In this document: positions 15,524 through 23,223 of the stretch, piece by piece
How positions within the stretch are numbered: the stretch's first letter is position 1
How the letters are laid out: every line of letters starts with the position of its first letter
Assembly: GCA_964527565.1 (NCBI GenBank)
Contig: CAZGOY010000044.1
Location: forward strand, 1-24,891
Length of the DNA: 24,891 bases
Reading direction: 5' to 3'
From: JAGXQV01 sp964527565
Lineage (GTDB): Bacteria > Pseudomonadota > Gammaproteobacteria > Burkholderiales > Sulfuricellaceae
Notes under the pieces: generated by a model
Databases searched by the model: none
What the model was told of the DNA's origin: nothing
What the model saw: only the letters and a program-made list of their open reading frames with translations
Program-made: the position numbers and the translations under genes

Positions 15524-16264
15524 ATGGATTACGTCAGCATTATCGGAATCGTACTGGCGCTGGGCGCGATACTCGGCGGCCAGGTGCTGGAAGGCGGACA
15601 TATCAGTTCACTGATTCAGGTCACCGCCTTTTTGATCGTCTTCGGCGGCACTTTCGGCGCCACCATGCTGCAAAGTTCCGTCCCGGTATTTTTTTTGGGG
15701 ATGCGCCTGACCAAGTGGGTGCTGTTTCCGCCGGCAACCAACCCGCACGGTTTGATCGATCAGGTCATCAACTGGAGCGGCATTGCGCGCAAGGGCGGCC
15801 TGCTGGCGCTGGAATCGGAACTGGACCCGCTGAAAGACCCTTTCATGCGCAAAGGCTTGCAGATGGTGGTCGATGGCGCCGAGCCGGACAAGATCCGCGA
15901 AGCCATGGAAGTGGAAATCGCCACCTACGAAAAGCATTACCTGGATGCCGCCAAGGTGTGGCAGGGCGCGGGCGGCTATGCGCCGACCATCGGCATTCTC
16001 GGTGCGGTGATGGGCCTGATCCACGTCATGGAAAATCTCACCGACCCCTCCAAGCTGGGGGCGGGGATCGCCGTGGCCTTCGTCGCCACCATTTACGGCG
16101 TGGGTTCGGCCAACCTGTTTTTCCTGCCGATGTCAAACAAGTTGCGCGCCATCGTCGAGCAGCAAGTGGTGATGCGCGAAATGCTGATCGAGGGACTGGT
16201 TTCCATCGCCAACGGGGAAAACCCGCGCATCATCGAGTCCAAGCTGCAAGGCTACATCGTCTAG
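15524..16264 (+). CDS. motC: MotA-family flagellar stator protein (MotC type)
   Basis: A 246-residue proton-channel stator subunit. Four hydrophobic segments are visible: residues about 3-20, 30-58, and the pair at about 150-165 and 180-205 (YAPTIGILGAVMGLIHVM and AGIAVAFVATIYGVGSANLFF). The cytoplasmic loop between helices 2 and 3 holds the charged residues that touch FliG (for example RKGGLLALESELDPLKDPFMRKGLQ). Position next to a MotB-type gene after fliA matches the MotC/MotD pair of pseudomonads and many betaproteobacteria rather than a MotAB locus. The start at 15524 follows weak signals; 61 bases separate it from fliA. Confidence 0.92.
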   Translation: MDYVSIIGIVLALGAILGGQVLEGGHISSLIQVTAFLIVFGGTFGATMLQSSVPVFFLGMRLTKWVLFPPATNPHGLIDQVINWSGIARKGGLLALESELDPLKDPFMRKGLQMVVDGAEPDKIREAMEVEIATYEKHYLDAAKVWQGAGGYAPTIGILGAVMGLIHVMENLTDPSKLGAGIAVAFVATIYGVGSANLFFLPMSNKLRAIVEQQVVMREMLIEGLVSIANGENPRIIESKLQGYIV

Positions 16265-16274
16265 GCCGCCCACC

Positions 16275-17108
16275 ATGGCCAGAAAACGCAAGCCCGAAGA
16301 ACACGAAAACCTGGAACGCTGGCTGGTTTCCTACGCCGATTTCATCACCCTGCTGTTCGCCTTCTTCGTGGTGATGTACGCCATTTCCCAGGTCAACGAA
16401 GGCAAATACCGCGTCCTCAGCGATTCCCTTGTGCAAGCCTTCCAGAGCACGGCGGCGCCGATACCGCGAGCAGCGGTGGAAAGTGCAGCCCAGGCGGTCT
16501 TGTCCAAACAGCCGTCATCCATCGTGCCGCCCGTCAGGAAGAGCGACGCCCAATCGGCCCAGCAGTCCGTCCAGTTTAAAAAAGAAACCGAAAAAATGAA
16601 GGGGATCGCCAAGGACATCATGAAAGTGATGGAACGCCTGGTGAAATCCGGTCAGGTCAAGGTCACGCAAAGCGCGCGCGGCATCGCCATCGAAATCAAC
16701 GCCAGCGTGCTGTTTGCCTCAGCCCAGGCCGCGCTGGAAGGGGAATCGCTCAAGGTGCTGAAAGCCGTGGCGGAAGTGCTGACGGAGGTAGAAAACAGTA
16801 TCCAGGTCGAGGGTTATTCCGATAATGCGCCGATCAATAGCCCCATGTACCCCTCCAACTGGGAGCTTTCCTCGGCACGAGCCAGCAGTGTAGCGCGCCT
16901 GTTTGAGGAAACCGGCATCGCCCCGAAGCGGATCGTGGTATTGGGATATGGGGAAAACAAGCCGGTCGACAGCAACGATGCCCCCGAAGGCCGTGCGCGC
17001 AACCGGCGCGTCACGGTGATGATTCTTTCCGCCGGGCACGACAAGGTGATTTCCGACATCCCCATCGGCGAAACCGTCACCGCCGCCCCGCCGCCCGCAC
17101 AGAAATAA
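16275..17108 (+). CDS. motD: MotB-family stator protein (MotD type)
   Basis: A 277-residue partner of the preceding MotA-type protein. A single N-terminal membrane helix (SYADFITLLFAFFVVMYAIS, 19-38) carries the proton-binding Asp22. A periplasmic linker of about 100 residues leads to an OmpA-like peptidoglycan-binding domain (about 145-258; VEGYSDNAPIN, WELSSARA, YGENKP, RARNRRV). The tail is Ala/Pro-rich. It starts 10 bases after motC. The REPIN at 17153 follows the stop. Confidence 0.93.
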   Translation: MARKRKPEEHENLERWLVSYADFITLLFAFFVVMYAISQVNEGKYRVLSDSLVQAFQSTAAPIPRAAVESAAQAVLSKQPSSIVPPVRKSDAQSAQQSVQFKKETEKMKGIAKDIMKVMERLVKSGQVKVTQSARGIAIEINASVLFASAQAALEGESLKVLKAVAEVLTEVENSIQVEGYSDNAPINSPMYPSNWELSSARASSVARLFEETGIAPKRIVVLGYGENKPVDSNDAPEGRARNRRVTVMILSAGHDKVISDIPIGETVTAAPPPAQK

Positions 17109-17152
17109 CAGCGGAACCTGTCCCGGATATTTCATAAATGCCACCAGCCCCC

Positions 17153-17259
17153 GTGGGAGCGGCCTCTTGTGCCCAAGCCGACAGGCTGTCGGGTATGGCC
17201 GCGAGAATTTGACTTTTCACCTGCCGAACGAAAAAGCTCGGGGGCAAGCCCCCTTCCAC
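17153..17259 (+). repeat. REPIN-like doublet between motD and flgN
   Basis: The left arm GTGGGAGCGG...GGCCGCGAG (17153-17206) has the nested hairpin CCGACA-GGC-TGTCGG. After a loop of about 30 bases comes a plain inverted arm CTCGGGGGCAAGCCCCC at 17237-17253, ending CCAC at 17259. The left arm is nearly identical to that of the NRPS copy, but the loop here reads in the opposite orientation. It fills the convergent gap between motD and flgN and could end both transcripts. Confidence 0.85.
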
Positions 17260-17291
17260 CGGCAAGGCTACGCTTTTATGGAAAATTCGGG

Positions 17292-17780
17292 CTATATTTT
17301 CCCCAGTTGGCGGCCGGTTCCCAGCGCCTGCGCATGCCCGTCCGGGCCGTAGAGCGTGCTCTGCTTCGCCGCTTCCTGCAATATGGCCAGCGCCTGCTGG
17401 TTGTGTTTGAGTTGCACTGCAATCATGGCGCCGTTGAGTTGGTTCAGGTGCCGGGCTTCCGTGGCCAGATCCAGCAGCATTTCCCAGTTTTTTGCCAAGC
17501 CGTGCCGTCCGTCGGGGTCGGACTGTTTAATGTGTTCCGCGACCTCATCCCGAAGCGTATCGGGGGCGCGCAGATTGGGGAAATGGCTGGTACTCAACTG
17601 GGAGAGCGCCACGACCTGATCGGATTTGAGGCGGGAGATTTCCTGTAGTTTATCGACGTTACCCTCGTTGAGGGCGTCTTGCTCGGAGTGGAGCAATTGC
17701 AGGAATTGTTGCAGGGCGGCAATTTCCGCCCCCAGTGCGGAGGAAAAAGCGAGAGGCGAAGAAAAAACGGACGGGATCAA
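17292..17780 (-). CDS. flgN: Flagellar export chaperone FlgN
   Basis: A 162-residue, mostly helical protein. The N-terminal helix (LQQFLQLLHSEQDALNEGNVDKLQEISRLKSDQVVALSQL) is the FlgN family signature, and the C-terminal part LNQLNGAMIAVQLKHNQQALAILQEA is the substrate-binding helix. FlgN keeps the hook-filament junction proteins FlgK and FlgL export-competent and delivers them to FlhA. It begins eight bases after flgM ends. The middle (residues about 60-110) is less conserved, as usual. Confidence 0.85.
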   Translation of the reverse strand: MIPSVFSSPLAFSSALGAEIAALQQFLQLLHSEQDALNEGNVDKLQEISRLKSDQVVALSQLSTSHFPNLRAPDTLRDEVAEHIKQSDPDGRHGLAKNWEMLLDLATEARHLNQLNGAMIAVQLKHNQQALAILQEAAKQSTLYGPDGHAQALGTGRQLGKI

Positions 17781-17788
17781 GGGTGCCT

Positions 17789-18079
17789 TCAGGCCCGCTG
17801 TTCCATCACCAGTTCCTTGGCCGATGCAATCAGCCCATCGGCGATTGCTTCTGGATTGATCTTGAAACGCCCCTCGCTGATGGCCTGCTTGATGGCTTCG
17901 ACGCGCGCACTATCAATCGGTGCCGTGTTGCTGGAGGCCGACGGCGCGCTCAGGCGGACGCTGTCCTGCGGGGCCGCAGCAGACTTTGCCGCCGTCTCGC
18001 CGCCTTTCGCCGCTTCCGGGCGACTGCCGCTGCCCTTGACGCCGCCAAGGAGGGCATTCAATGAGTTATCAATCTTCAC
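17789..18079 (-). CDS. flgM: Anti-sigma-28 factor FlgM
   Basis: A 96-residue protein. The N-terminus (MKIDNSLNAL) is followed by a disordered Gly/Ala/Ser region, and a C-terminal sigma-binding half (IDSARVEAIKQAISEGRFKINPEAIADGLIASAKELV) matches the FlgM family. It holds FliA until the hook is complete and is then exported. The start is GTG (complement of 18077-18079) with GAGGATA upstream. A sigma-28 promoter candidate at 18157-18183 would make it feedback-controlled. Confidence 0.93.
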   Translation of the reverse strand: MKIDNSLNALLGGVKGSGSRPEAAKGGETAAKSAAAPQDSVRLSAPSASSNTAPIDSARVEAIKQAISEGRFKINPEAIADGLIASAKELVMEQRA

Positions 18080-18156
18080 GGTAGTATCCTCGCATAAACT
18101 TTTTTGTTTCCGCCAAGGTGCCGGGGGCTTCTGGCGGATGTTTCGTCCCTGCTCCC

Positions 18157-18183
18157 CTTACGGCACAATCCGCCAAGACTTTA
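18157..18183 (-). promoter_or_regulatory. flgM: Sigma-28 (FliA) promoter candidate for flgM
   Basis: On the minus strand TAAAGTCT, 11 bases, then GCCGTAAG; the consensus is TAAAGTTT-N11-GCCGATAA. The spacing is exact and the -35 has seven of eight matches. It lies 77 bases upstream of the GTG start. The leader carries a possible stem CCGCCA...TGGCGG. Confidence 0.75.
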
Positions 18184-18223
18184 GAGCAGATTGGCACTTT
18201 TTTCAAGGACGCTCTTCAGGCGT

Positions 18224-18463
18224 TTACGGACAAATCATGGAGAGGGCCGCCGCGTCGAGATGGTAATGACAAATTTCCCGGCCATGCTCATCCGCCAGCA
18301 GCGGGACCCGTGCCCCATAGCGCTCTTCCAGAGCATCGTCCTGATCCACATCCACGACCTTCAGGGAAAAGCCGTGGACGGGTTGCAGCGTCTCCAGCGC
18401 CGCGCGCATGTCGTGGCACAATTGACAATATGCGCGGCTGTACAGCGTCAGCCGGATGCTCAT
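18224..18463 (-). CDS. Glutaredoxin-like thiol protein
   Basis: A 79-residue thioredoxin-fold protein of the short glutaredoxin type (LTLYSRAYCQLCHDM). The active site is Cys13-Gln-Leu-Cys16; the cis-proline is in VPLL (Pro54). The rest has the beta-alpha-beta pattern (LKVVDVDQDD). It starts within the mucD stop (overlap 18460-18463), the usual neighbour of mucD in betaproteobacteria. The substrate is unknown; a role in envelope or cytosolic thiol balance is inferred. Confidence 0.88.
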   Translation of the reverse strand: MSIRLTLYSRAYCQLCHDMRAALETLQPVHGFSLKVVDVDQDDALEERYGARVPLLADEHGREICHYHLDAAALSMICP

Positions 18464-19860
18464 TCCATGCGCAGCGGCACGAACAGCGCACCGTCGCCGC
18501 GCCGCACCAGCAGAGCGAAGGTGTTGCCCGGTTTGAACTGTGACAGCAGTTGGTTGAACTGCTCCACGGTTTTCACGTCGCGGTTGTTGAGCGACAGGAT
18601 CACGTCGCCGCGCTGGATGCCGACACGGGCGGCCTGGCCTTCGGAGTCCTCCACCAGCAGGCCGTGGTCGAGCTTCATTTCCTTGAGCCGGGATTCGTTC
18701 AGTTCGCTCAAGGTCAGTCCCACCCGGTTGGCAGTCTTTGCGCTCTTGCCGCCGCGTCCGGCTTGCGCCAATTTTTCAGCGGGCGCCTCGCCGACGGTCA
18801 GCGCCAATTGCTTGGCGGCACCCTTGCGCCAGATTTCCAGCGTGATTTTCTTGCCGGGCTTGACCGCCCCGACCAGACGCGGCAGATCGCCGGAACTCTC
18901 CACGCTCTTGCCGTCGAATTTCAGTACCACGTCGCTGACCTCCAGCCCGGCCTTGTCGGCGGGACTGTTCTTTTCCACGTTGGCGATCAGTGCGCCGCCG
19001 GGCTTGGGCAAACCGAAGGACTCGGCCAGATCCTTGTTCACCTCCTGGATCATTACGCCCAGCCAGCCGCGGCTGACCTTGCCGCCGGATTTCAACTGGT
19101 TGGCAACCTCCATGGCCACGTCAATGGGAATGGCGAAGGCCACGCCCATGTAGCCGCCGGAGCGGCTGTAGATCTGCGAATTGACGCCGACCACTTCTCC
19201 CTTTAGATTAAACAGCGGGCCGCCGGAATTGCCGGGGTTGATCGCCGCGTCGGTCTGGATGAAGGGCACGTAGTTTTCCTGCGGCAGCGAGCGTCCCTTG
19301 GCGCTGACAATGCCGGCCGTGACGCTGTTTTCGAAGCCGAACGGGGAACCGATGGCCAATACCCATTCACCCACCTTGAGCTGTTCCGGGTCGCCCAGCG
19401 TGACCTTGGGCAGGTTGCCAGCTTCAATCTTGATGAGTGCCACATCGGTACGGCGGTCGGTTCCGACGACCTTGGCCTTGAATTCCTGTTTGTCGGTAAG
19501 GCGCACGGTCACTTCATCGGCGCCATCGACCACGTGGGCGTTGGTCAGAATATAGCCGTCGGCGCTGATGAGAAAACCCGAACCCATCGAATGGGTGCGC
19601 TGTTCGCGTGGCGGATTGCGCGGTTGGCCGCGCTGCTGCGGCGGCATGAAGCGGCGGAAAAATTCATAGTAGGGGTCGTCTTCCGAAAGGCCGGGAAACT
19701 GCGGGATGCCGAAATGACCGCGCCCCACCTGGGTAATGCTGATGTTGACGACCGCCGCCCCCTGTTTTTCCACCAGTTGCGTGAAGTCCGGCAGCTCACG
19801 TGCCTGAACGGAAAATGCGGACGAGACCAGAATCAGGGAAAAAAGTAAACGCTTCAACAT
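18460..19860 (-). CDS. mucD: Periplasmic serine protease MucD/DegP (HtrA family)
   Basis: A 466-residue Do-type protease. A signal peptide (MLKRLLFSLILVSSAFSVQA, cleavage near 20) sends it to the periplasm. The catalytic triad is His109 (TNAHVV), Asp139 (RRTDVALI) and Ser212 (GNSGGP). Two PDZ domains follow (about 260-350 and 375-465). It degrades or refolds damaged envelope proteins and probably feeds back on RpoE activity. ATG at 19860, with AGAAGGA about nine bases upstream, overlaps the end of rseC by seven bases. Length and motifs are complete. Confidence 0.96.
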   Translation of the reverse strand: MLKRLLFSLILVSSAFSVQARELPDFTQLVEKQGAAVVNISITQVGRGHFGIPQFPGLSEDDPYYEFFRRFMPPQQRGQPRNPPREQRTHSMGSGFLISADGYILTNAHVVDGADEVTVRLTDKQEFKAKVVGTDRRTDVALIKIEAGNLPKVTLGDPEQLKVGEWVLAIGSPFGFENSVTAGIVSAKGRSLPQENYVPFIQTDAAINPGNSGGPLFNLKGEVVGVNSQIYSRSGGYMGVAFAIPIDVAMEVANQLKSGGKVSRGWLGVMIQEVNKDLAESFGLPKPGGALIANVEKNSPADKAGLEVSDVVLKFDGKSVESSGDLPRLVGAVKPGKKITLEIWRKGAAKQLALTVGEAPAEKLAQAGRGGKSAKTANRVGLTLSELNESRLKEMKLDHGLLVEDSEGQAARVGIQRGDVILSLNNRDVKTVEQFNQLLSQFKPGNTFALLVRRGDGALFVPLRME

Positions 19861-20345
19861 TTTTTGTGTCCTTCTCCATAAAAGTTGACGATAGGGTTTT
19901 CAGTTTTCCGGCCCAGAATCACCGGCTGATAGCGCCCGCCTTGCGTCATGCGCGCCGAGAAAAAACGTGCGCCGAAAAATCCCGCAGCCAGTCCGGCCAG
20001 CGCGCCCAGCATGGCATAGCCTTCTGCGGCTTGCGGCGCGTCCGCCAATTGGTGGCCGCCTAAGGCACCCGCCACCAGCAACAGCAGGGGCGGCAGATAA
20101 ATCGCCAGCACCCCGCGCAGCAGCGTAGCGTCTTCAACGCCGATGCGCACCCGCTCGCCCACTTTGATCCCCAGCGGGTTCCTGGCCTGATATAGAGGGG
20201 TTTTGTTATCGAAATAGCCCATCAGCATCGATGTGCCGCAACCCTCGCCCTGTTTGGCGCAGCCACCGCAACTCGACTGGCGCTGCACCTGAACAAAGGC
20301 GATGCCGTCTTCAACCTTGACTACCACGCCTTCGGTTTCGATCAT
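19854..20345 (-). CDS. rseC: RseC-family regulator (SoxR-reducing/RpoE-modulating membrane protein)
   Basis: A 163-residue inner-membrane protein. A cytoplasmic N-domain with a cysteine cluster (SSCGGCAKQGEGCG; Cys26, Cys29, Cys36) is followed by two membrane helices (about 80-97 and 110-128) and a basic tail. The cysteines suggest metal or Fe-S binding. In E. coli, RseC modulates the RseA/RpoE system and helps reduce SoxR. It lies between rseB and mucD, separated from rseB by 78 bases. Confidence 0.9.
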   Translation of the reverse strand: MIETEGVVVKVEDGIAFVQVQRQSSCGGCAKQGEGCGTSMLMGYFDNKTPLYQARNPLGIKVGERVRIGVEDATLLRGVLAIYLPPLLLLVAGALGGHQLADAPQAAEGYAMLGALAGLAAGFFGARFFSARMTQGGRYQPVILGRKTENPIVNFYGEGHKKC

Positions 20346-20423
20346 GCTCTGGATCCTGAGTGGAAAATAGTCGTTCGGAATTGGGGGTGCCGGAGCCGGA
20401 TTTCAAGCCGGTTCAAGCTGCGC

Positions 20424-21410
20424 TTACTTTGCGACGCCCCGGTGCTGAACCGCATTGGCGATTTGCGATACGGTGACGGCAGGCACTTCGCCCAGCACCG
20501 TGACCTGATGGTCTTCCATCACCATGGCGTGAACGTGGATCATCCCCTGGCTGGACAGTCCCTGCGCCGGTATGGCTGCCGCCGTCAAAGGTTCTATGAA
20601 AACGGAAACCGTCGCCAGTCCATCGGAAAACACCAACTGGTTGACCGGGTGCTCCCTGCCCGGCAAGGTGCGCTTGATCGCCAGGGTGCGGGCAAAACCC
20701 GGCGGCAGCGGCGCCACGCTCCATGTCGAATCGTACTGCTGGGCATCGGTGACCACGGTCTTGCCGCTGTGGATGACCATCTTGCGCCCGGAAAGTTTCG
20801 GCTTGAGCAGTTCCCGCTCGATTTTCCCGCCGATGGTCAACTGGGTAAAGGCGGTCTGCGCCATCACTTCGTTGCGCTCGTTAAGCGTGCTGGCCTTGAG
20901 CAGCAGGCCACTGGCGCTGTCGGCGCACAGTTTGTGGCGGTAACGGTAATTGTCCTTGGGTTCGAGAATCAGATACTGGCAGGCCATGCCGCTTACGCGC
21001 CCGATCTCGCCGATCTTGACCTGGTAATTTTCCAGCAGGGTATTCACCTGTTTGGGCAGCAGGGCGGGAAACACTTTGCGGAACTTGCGCTTTTCCACCA
21101 CCACCGCGCCGGCATCCCCTTCGAAACACAGGACTTCGTCGTTGTTGCGCACGATTTCACGCGGTGCACCGTCCAACACTTCGAGCTTTTCGTGTTCGCC
21201 GCGTTCGTCATGGAGGTGGGTCACCCTGAAAGTTTCAACATGGCTACCATGCTGGTAAATATAGGTGCCGACATAGTTTTGCTGGTAGGCCGCATCCGAC
21301 ATGCGGCGCAGCCAGGACGCCGCATCCGGCGGCGCGGCCCGCGCCGGCAAAGCACCACACAGCAGTACCCCTGTCATCCCCAGCAAGACGCCACGCATTG
21401 CACGCCTCAT
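20424..21410 (-). CDS. rseB: RpoE regulatory periplasmic protein RseB/MucB
   Basis: A 328-residue periplasmic sensor. A signal peptide (about residues 1-25, ending ALPARA) precedes the MucB/RseB N-domain (WLRRMSDAAYQQNYVGTYIYQHGSHVETFRVTH) and a C-domain that contacts RseA (from about 215). In the known systems it binds the RseA periplasmic tail and protects it from DegS until stress lipids or unfolded proteins displace it. Its start overlaps the rseA stop by four bases. Confidence 0.95.
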   Translation of the reverse strand: MRRAMRGVLLGMTGVLLCGALPARAAPPDAASWLRRMSDAAYQQNYVGTYIYQHGSHVETFRVTHLHDERGEHEKLEVLDGAPREIVRNNDEVLCFEGDAGAVVVEKRKFRKVFPALLPKQVNTLLENYQVKIGEIGRVSGMACQYLILEPKDNYRYRHKLCADSASGLLLKASTLNERNEVMAQTAFTQLTIGGKIERELLKPKLSGRKMVIHSGKTVVTDAQQYDSTWSVAPLPPGFARTLAIKRTLPGREHPVNQLVFSDGLATVSVFIEPLTAAAIPAQGLSSQGMIHVHAMVMEDHQVTVLGEVPAVTVSQIANAVQHRGVAK

Positions 21411-21904
21411 TTCCCCGCCTCCCGGTGAACATCCAGCGATGCCTGGAGATAGGGGGAGGCGCCGTGCAAGGCGGCCACGGAATATTCCTGATGCGCGCTC
21501 AGATAGGCATTGACGTGCTGTGGCGGCTGGCCGCCAGCCATCACGGCCGGCGGCTGGCCAGCTTCCCGCTGGATGCCCGTGTCGGGCTGGTTAAGCTGGA
21601 AGGCGGTCCACGCCACCAGCGAAACCGCTGCCAGCGAAGCCGCCAGCGCCCAGTTTATCGCCGGGCGATTTATCGGGTGAAGGCGGCGCGGCGCCAGCAC
21701 GACCGGCTCGGCGGCCAGACGCTCGGAAAAGCGGGCACTGAAAGCGCTTCCCGGAAACGGCGCGCCGCGCAGGCTGTCGCCGATCAGGTGCCATGTCGCC
21801 CACTCGGCGCGCAGGTCGTCGCGCTCCCTGAGTCCGGCGAGCAGCAGGCGCGCCTCGTCGTCATCCAATTCGCCATCCATCAAAGCTGACAGTTGATTTT
21901 TCAT
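21407..21904 (-). CDS. rseA: Anti-sigma-E factor RseA/MucA
   Basis: A 165-residue membrane-spanning anti-sigma factor. The cytoplasmic N-domain (MKNQLSALMDGELDDDEARLLLAGL...WATWHLIGDSLRG) binds RpoE; one transmembrane helix (AINWALAASLAAVSLVAWTAF, about 86-106) follows, then a short periplasmic tail for RseB. ATG at 21904 is chosen for the conserved MKNQLSALMDGEL start and the purine-rich AGAGGTGGT upstream; a longer reading to 22009 would overlap rpoE. The start is two bases after the rpoE stop. Confidence 0.93.
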   Translation of the reverse strand: MKNQLSALMDGELDDDEARLLLAGLRERDDLRAEWATWHLIGDSLRGAPFPGSAFSARFSERLAAEPVVLAPRRLHPINRPAINWALAASLAAVSLVAWTAFQLNQPDTGIQREAGQPPAVMAGGQPPQHVNAYLSAHQEYSVAALHGASPYLQASLDVHREAGK

Positions 21905-21906
21905 GA

Positions 21907-22506
21907 CTACCACCTCTTGTCCTTGCTGGTGCCCAACATCGGGCGCAAACGCACTGCCACCGCCTCGCGCGCCCGGAATATCCGCGACCTCACCGTGCCG
22001 ATGGGGCAATTCATCATCAAAGCGATGTCCTCGTAACTCATGCCCTCGATCTCGCGCAGCGTCAGCGCCACGCGCAGTTCTTCGGGCAACGCCTCCACGG
22101 CCTTGTTGACGGTTTCGGCAATCTGCTTGCTCATCAACTCGTTTTCCGGCGTGTTGATGTCGCGCAACTGGTCGGCATCGTCGAAGGTTTCCGCTTCCTC
22201 GGCATTGAAATCGGTGGAGGTCGGCGCACGCCGCTTCCGGGAAGCCAGGAAATTCTTGGCCGTGTTGATGCCGATCCGGTACAGCCAGGTATAAAACGCG
22301 CTGTCGCCGCGAAAGGAAGGCAAGGCGCGATAGGCCTTGATAAACGCCTCCTGGGAAACGTCCTCGATCTCGGCGGGGTCGCGAATCAAGCGCGACAGCA
22401 GGCGCGCCAGCTTGCGCTGGTATTTCACCACCAGCAGCTCGAAAGCCCGTTTGTCGCCCTGTTGCGCACGTTCGACCAGTTGCTGGTCGACTTCCCGATC
22501 ACCCAT
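21907..22506 (-). CDS. rpoE: Extracytoplasmic-stress sigma factor RpoE (sigma-E/AlgU)
   Basis: A 199-residue ECF sigma factor. Region 2 is FELLVVKYQRKLARLLSRLIRDPAEIEDVSQEAFIKAYRALPSFRGDSAFYTWLYRIGINTAKN; region 4 is LPEELRVALTLREIEGMSYEDIALMMNCPIGTVRSRIFRARE (HTH). It directs envelope-stress genes. The start ATG 22506 (MGDREVDQQLVERAQQGD) is the family start; extra codons to 22566 do not fit. A sigma-E-like promoter upstream (22596-22623) suggests autoactivation. Confidence 0.97.
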   Translation of the reverse strand: MGDREVDQQLVERAQQGDKRAFELLVVKYQRKLARLLSRLIRDPAEIEDVSQEAFIKAYRALPSFRGDSAFYTWLYRIGINTAKNFLASRKRRAPTSTDFNAEEAETFDDADQLRDINTPENELMSKQIAETVNKAVEALPEELRVALTLREIEGMSYEDIALMMNCPIGTVRSRIFRAREAVAVRLRPMLGTSKDKRW

Positions 22507-22595
22507 CCCAGGCGCTTCCCCGAAAAATTGATATAGCGAGGAAGTATAGCGTTTCCCCTCCCACACCGGGAAACGACAACTGTTTTTCCTGAACG

Positions 22596-22623
22596 AGAGA
22601 CCGCGCCTTCTCCAAATAGTTCA
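22596..22623 (-). promoter_or_regulatory. rpoE: Sigma-E-like promoter candidate for the rpoE operon
   Basis: On the minus strand TGAACTA, 16 bases, then TCTCT; typical sigma-E sites read GGAACTT-N16-TCTGA or TCTAA. The spacing is exact and the GAACT core is kept. The -10 is 89 bases before the rpoE start. The match is moderate, and a second constitutive promoter may exist (a TATACT is nearer the gene). Confidence 0.5.
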
Positions 22624-22660
22624 CCCGCGATCAGGGGCATAGGTCGCGCGCGCTGAAGAA

Positions 22661-22684
22661 GTGGGAGCGGACTCTTGTGCCGAG
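22661..22684 (+). repeat. Single REP-arm fragment
   Basis: GTGGGAGCGGACTCTTGTGCC matches the start of the composite arms at 81 and 17153, then CGAG and unrelated sequence follow. No partner arm is found nearby, so it is a truncated or solo copy in the divergent-free gap between the DUF3368 gene end and the rpoE promoter. Confidence 0.6.
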
Positions 22685-22734
22685 GAGAGTCATGTGTTTG
22701 CGCAATGAAGATGAGGGCGCACTCGATAGATCTT

Positions 22735-23223
22735 CTATTCTCCTGCCTGGTGCAAGGCCGCGGCGACGAGATCAGCGCCCAAGAAATAGCCGGAAGCAAC
22801 CAAGGCGTCCAGAAGAGGACGCAACTCGGCCAGCAAGCCCTTGCGCTTCGCCAGCAATAGCAGGCCGACCGTGCCGATCACCGGTCGCGCGAGATGGCGC
22901 GCCAGTTCGCGTCCCAGCTTGTCATCCATCAGCACGCCTGCATCCAGCTGGATCGCCAGCGCAATGGAACTGGCTTCACCGGCATCAACCTGCCACGCGC
23001 TTTCCGGCAGGGGCGCATGGACCTGTTCGAGCGCGCCCGCCCCCAGCGCGGCAAGTACCCTGGCGATTTCGTGGTTGCCGGGGCGCGCCGCGCATTCATG
23101 TAACACCGTCGGCGTCAGCAATACCCGCGAGAACAAACGCGCTGGAAGCGCCAGCAAATCGAGGCGTGCCAGGGCGATCAACGGGCCGGCGTCGGCGACG
23201 ACGATTTCAACTGAAGGCTTCAA
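22735..23223 (-). CDS. DUF3368 PIN-like toxin
   Basis: A 162-residue protein of the DUF3368 family (PIN-like RNase fold). Landmarks are VVADAGPLIALARLDLL (first acidic residue), DAGEASSIALAIQLDAGVLMDDKLGRELA (acidic core), GTVGLLLLAKRKGL, and GYFLGADLVAAALHQAGE at the end. DUF3368 proteins usually pair with UPF0175 antitoxins, as here. The start is taken as TTG 23223, because GGAGGGAG lies immediately upstream with correct spacing. The upstream ATG at 23250 has no such signal. The first 17 bases overlap the 3' end of the antitoxin gene. Confidence 0.75.
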   Translation of the reverse strand: MKPSVEIVVADAGPLIALARLDLLALPARLFSRVLLTPTVLHECAARPGNHEIARVLAALGAGALEQVHAPLPESAWQVDAGEASSIALAIQLDAGVLMDDKLGRELARHLARPVIGTVGLLLLAKRKGLLAELRPLLDALVASGYFLGADLVAAALHQAGE

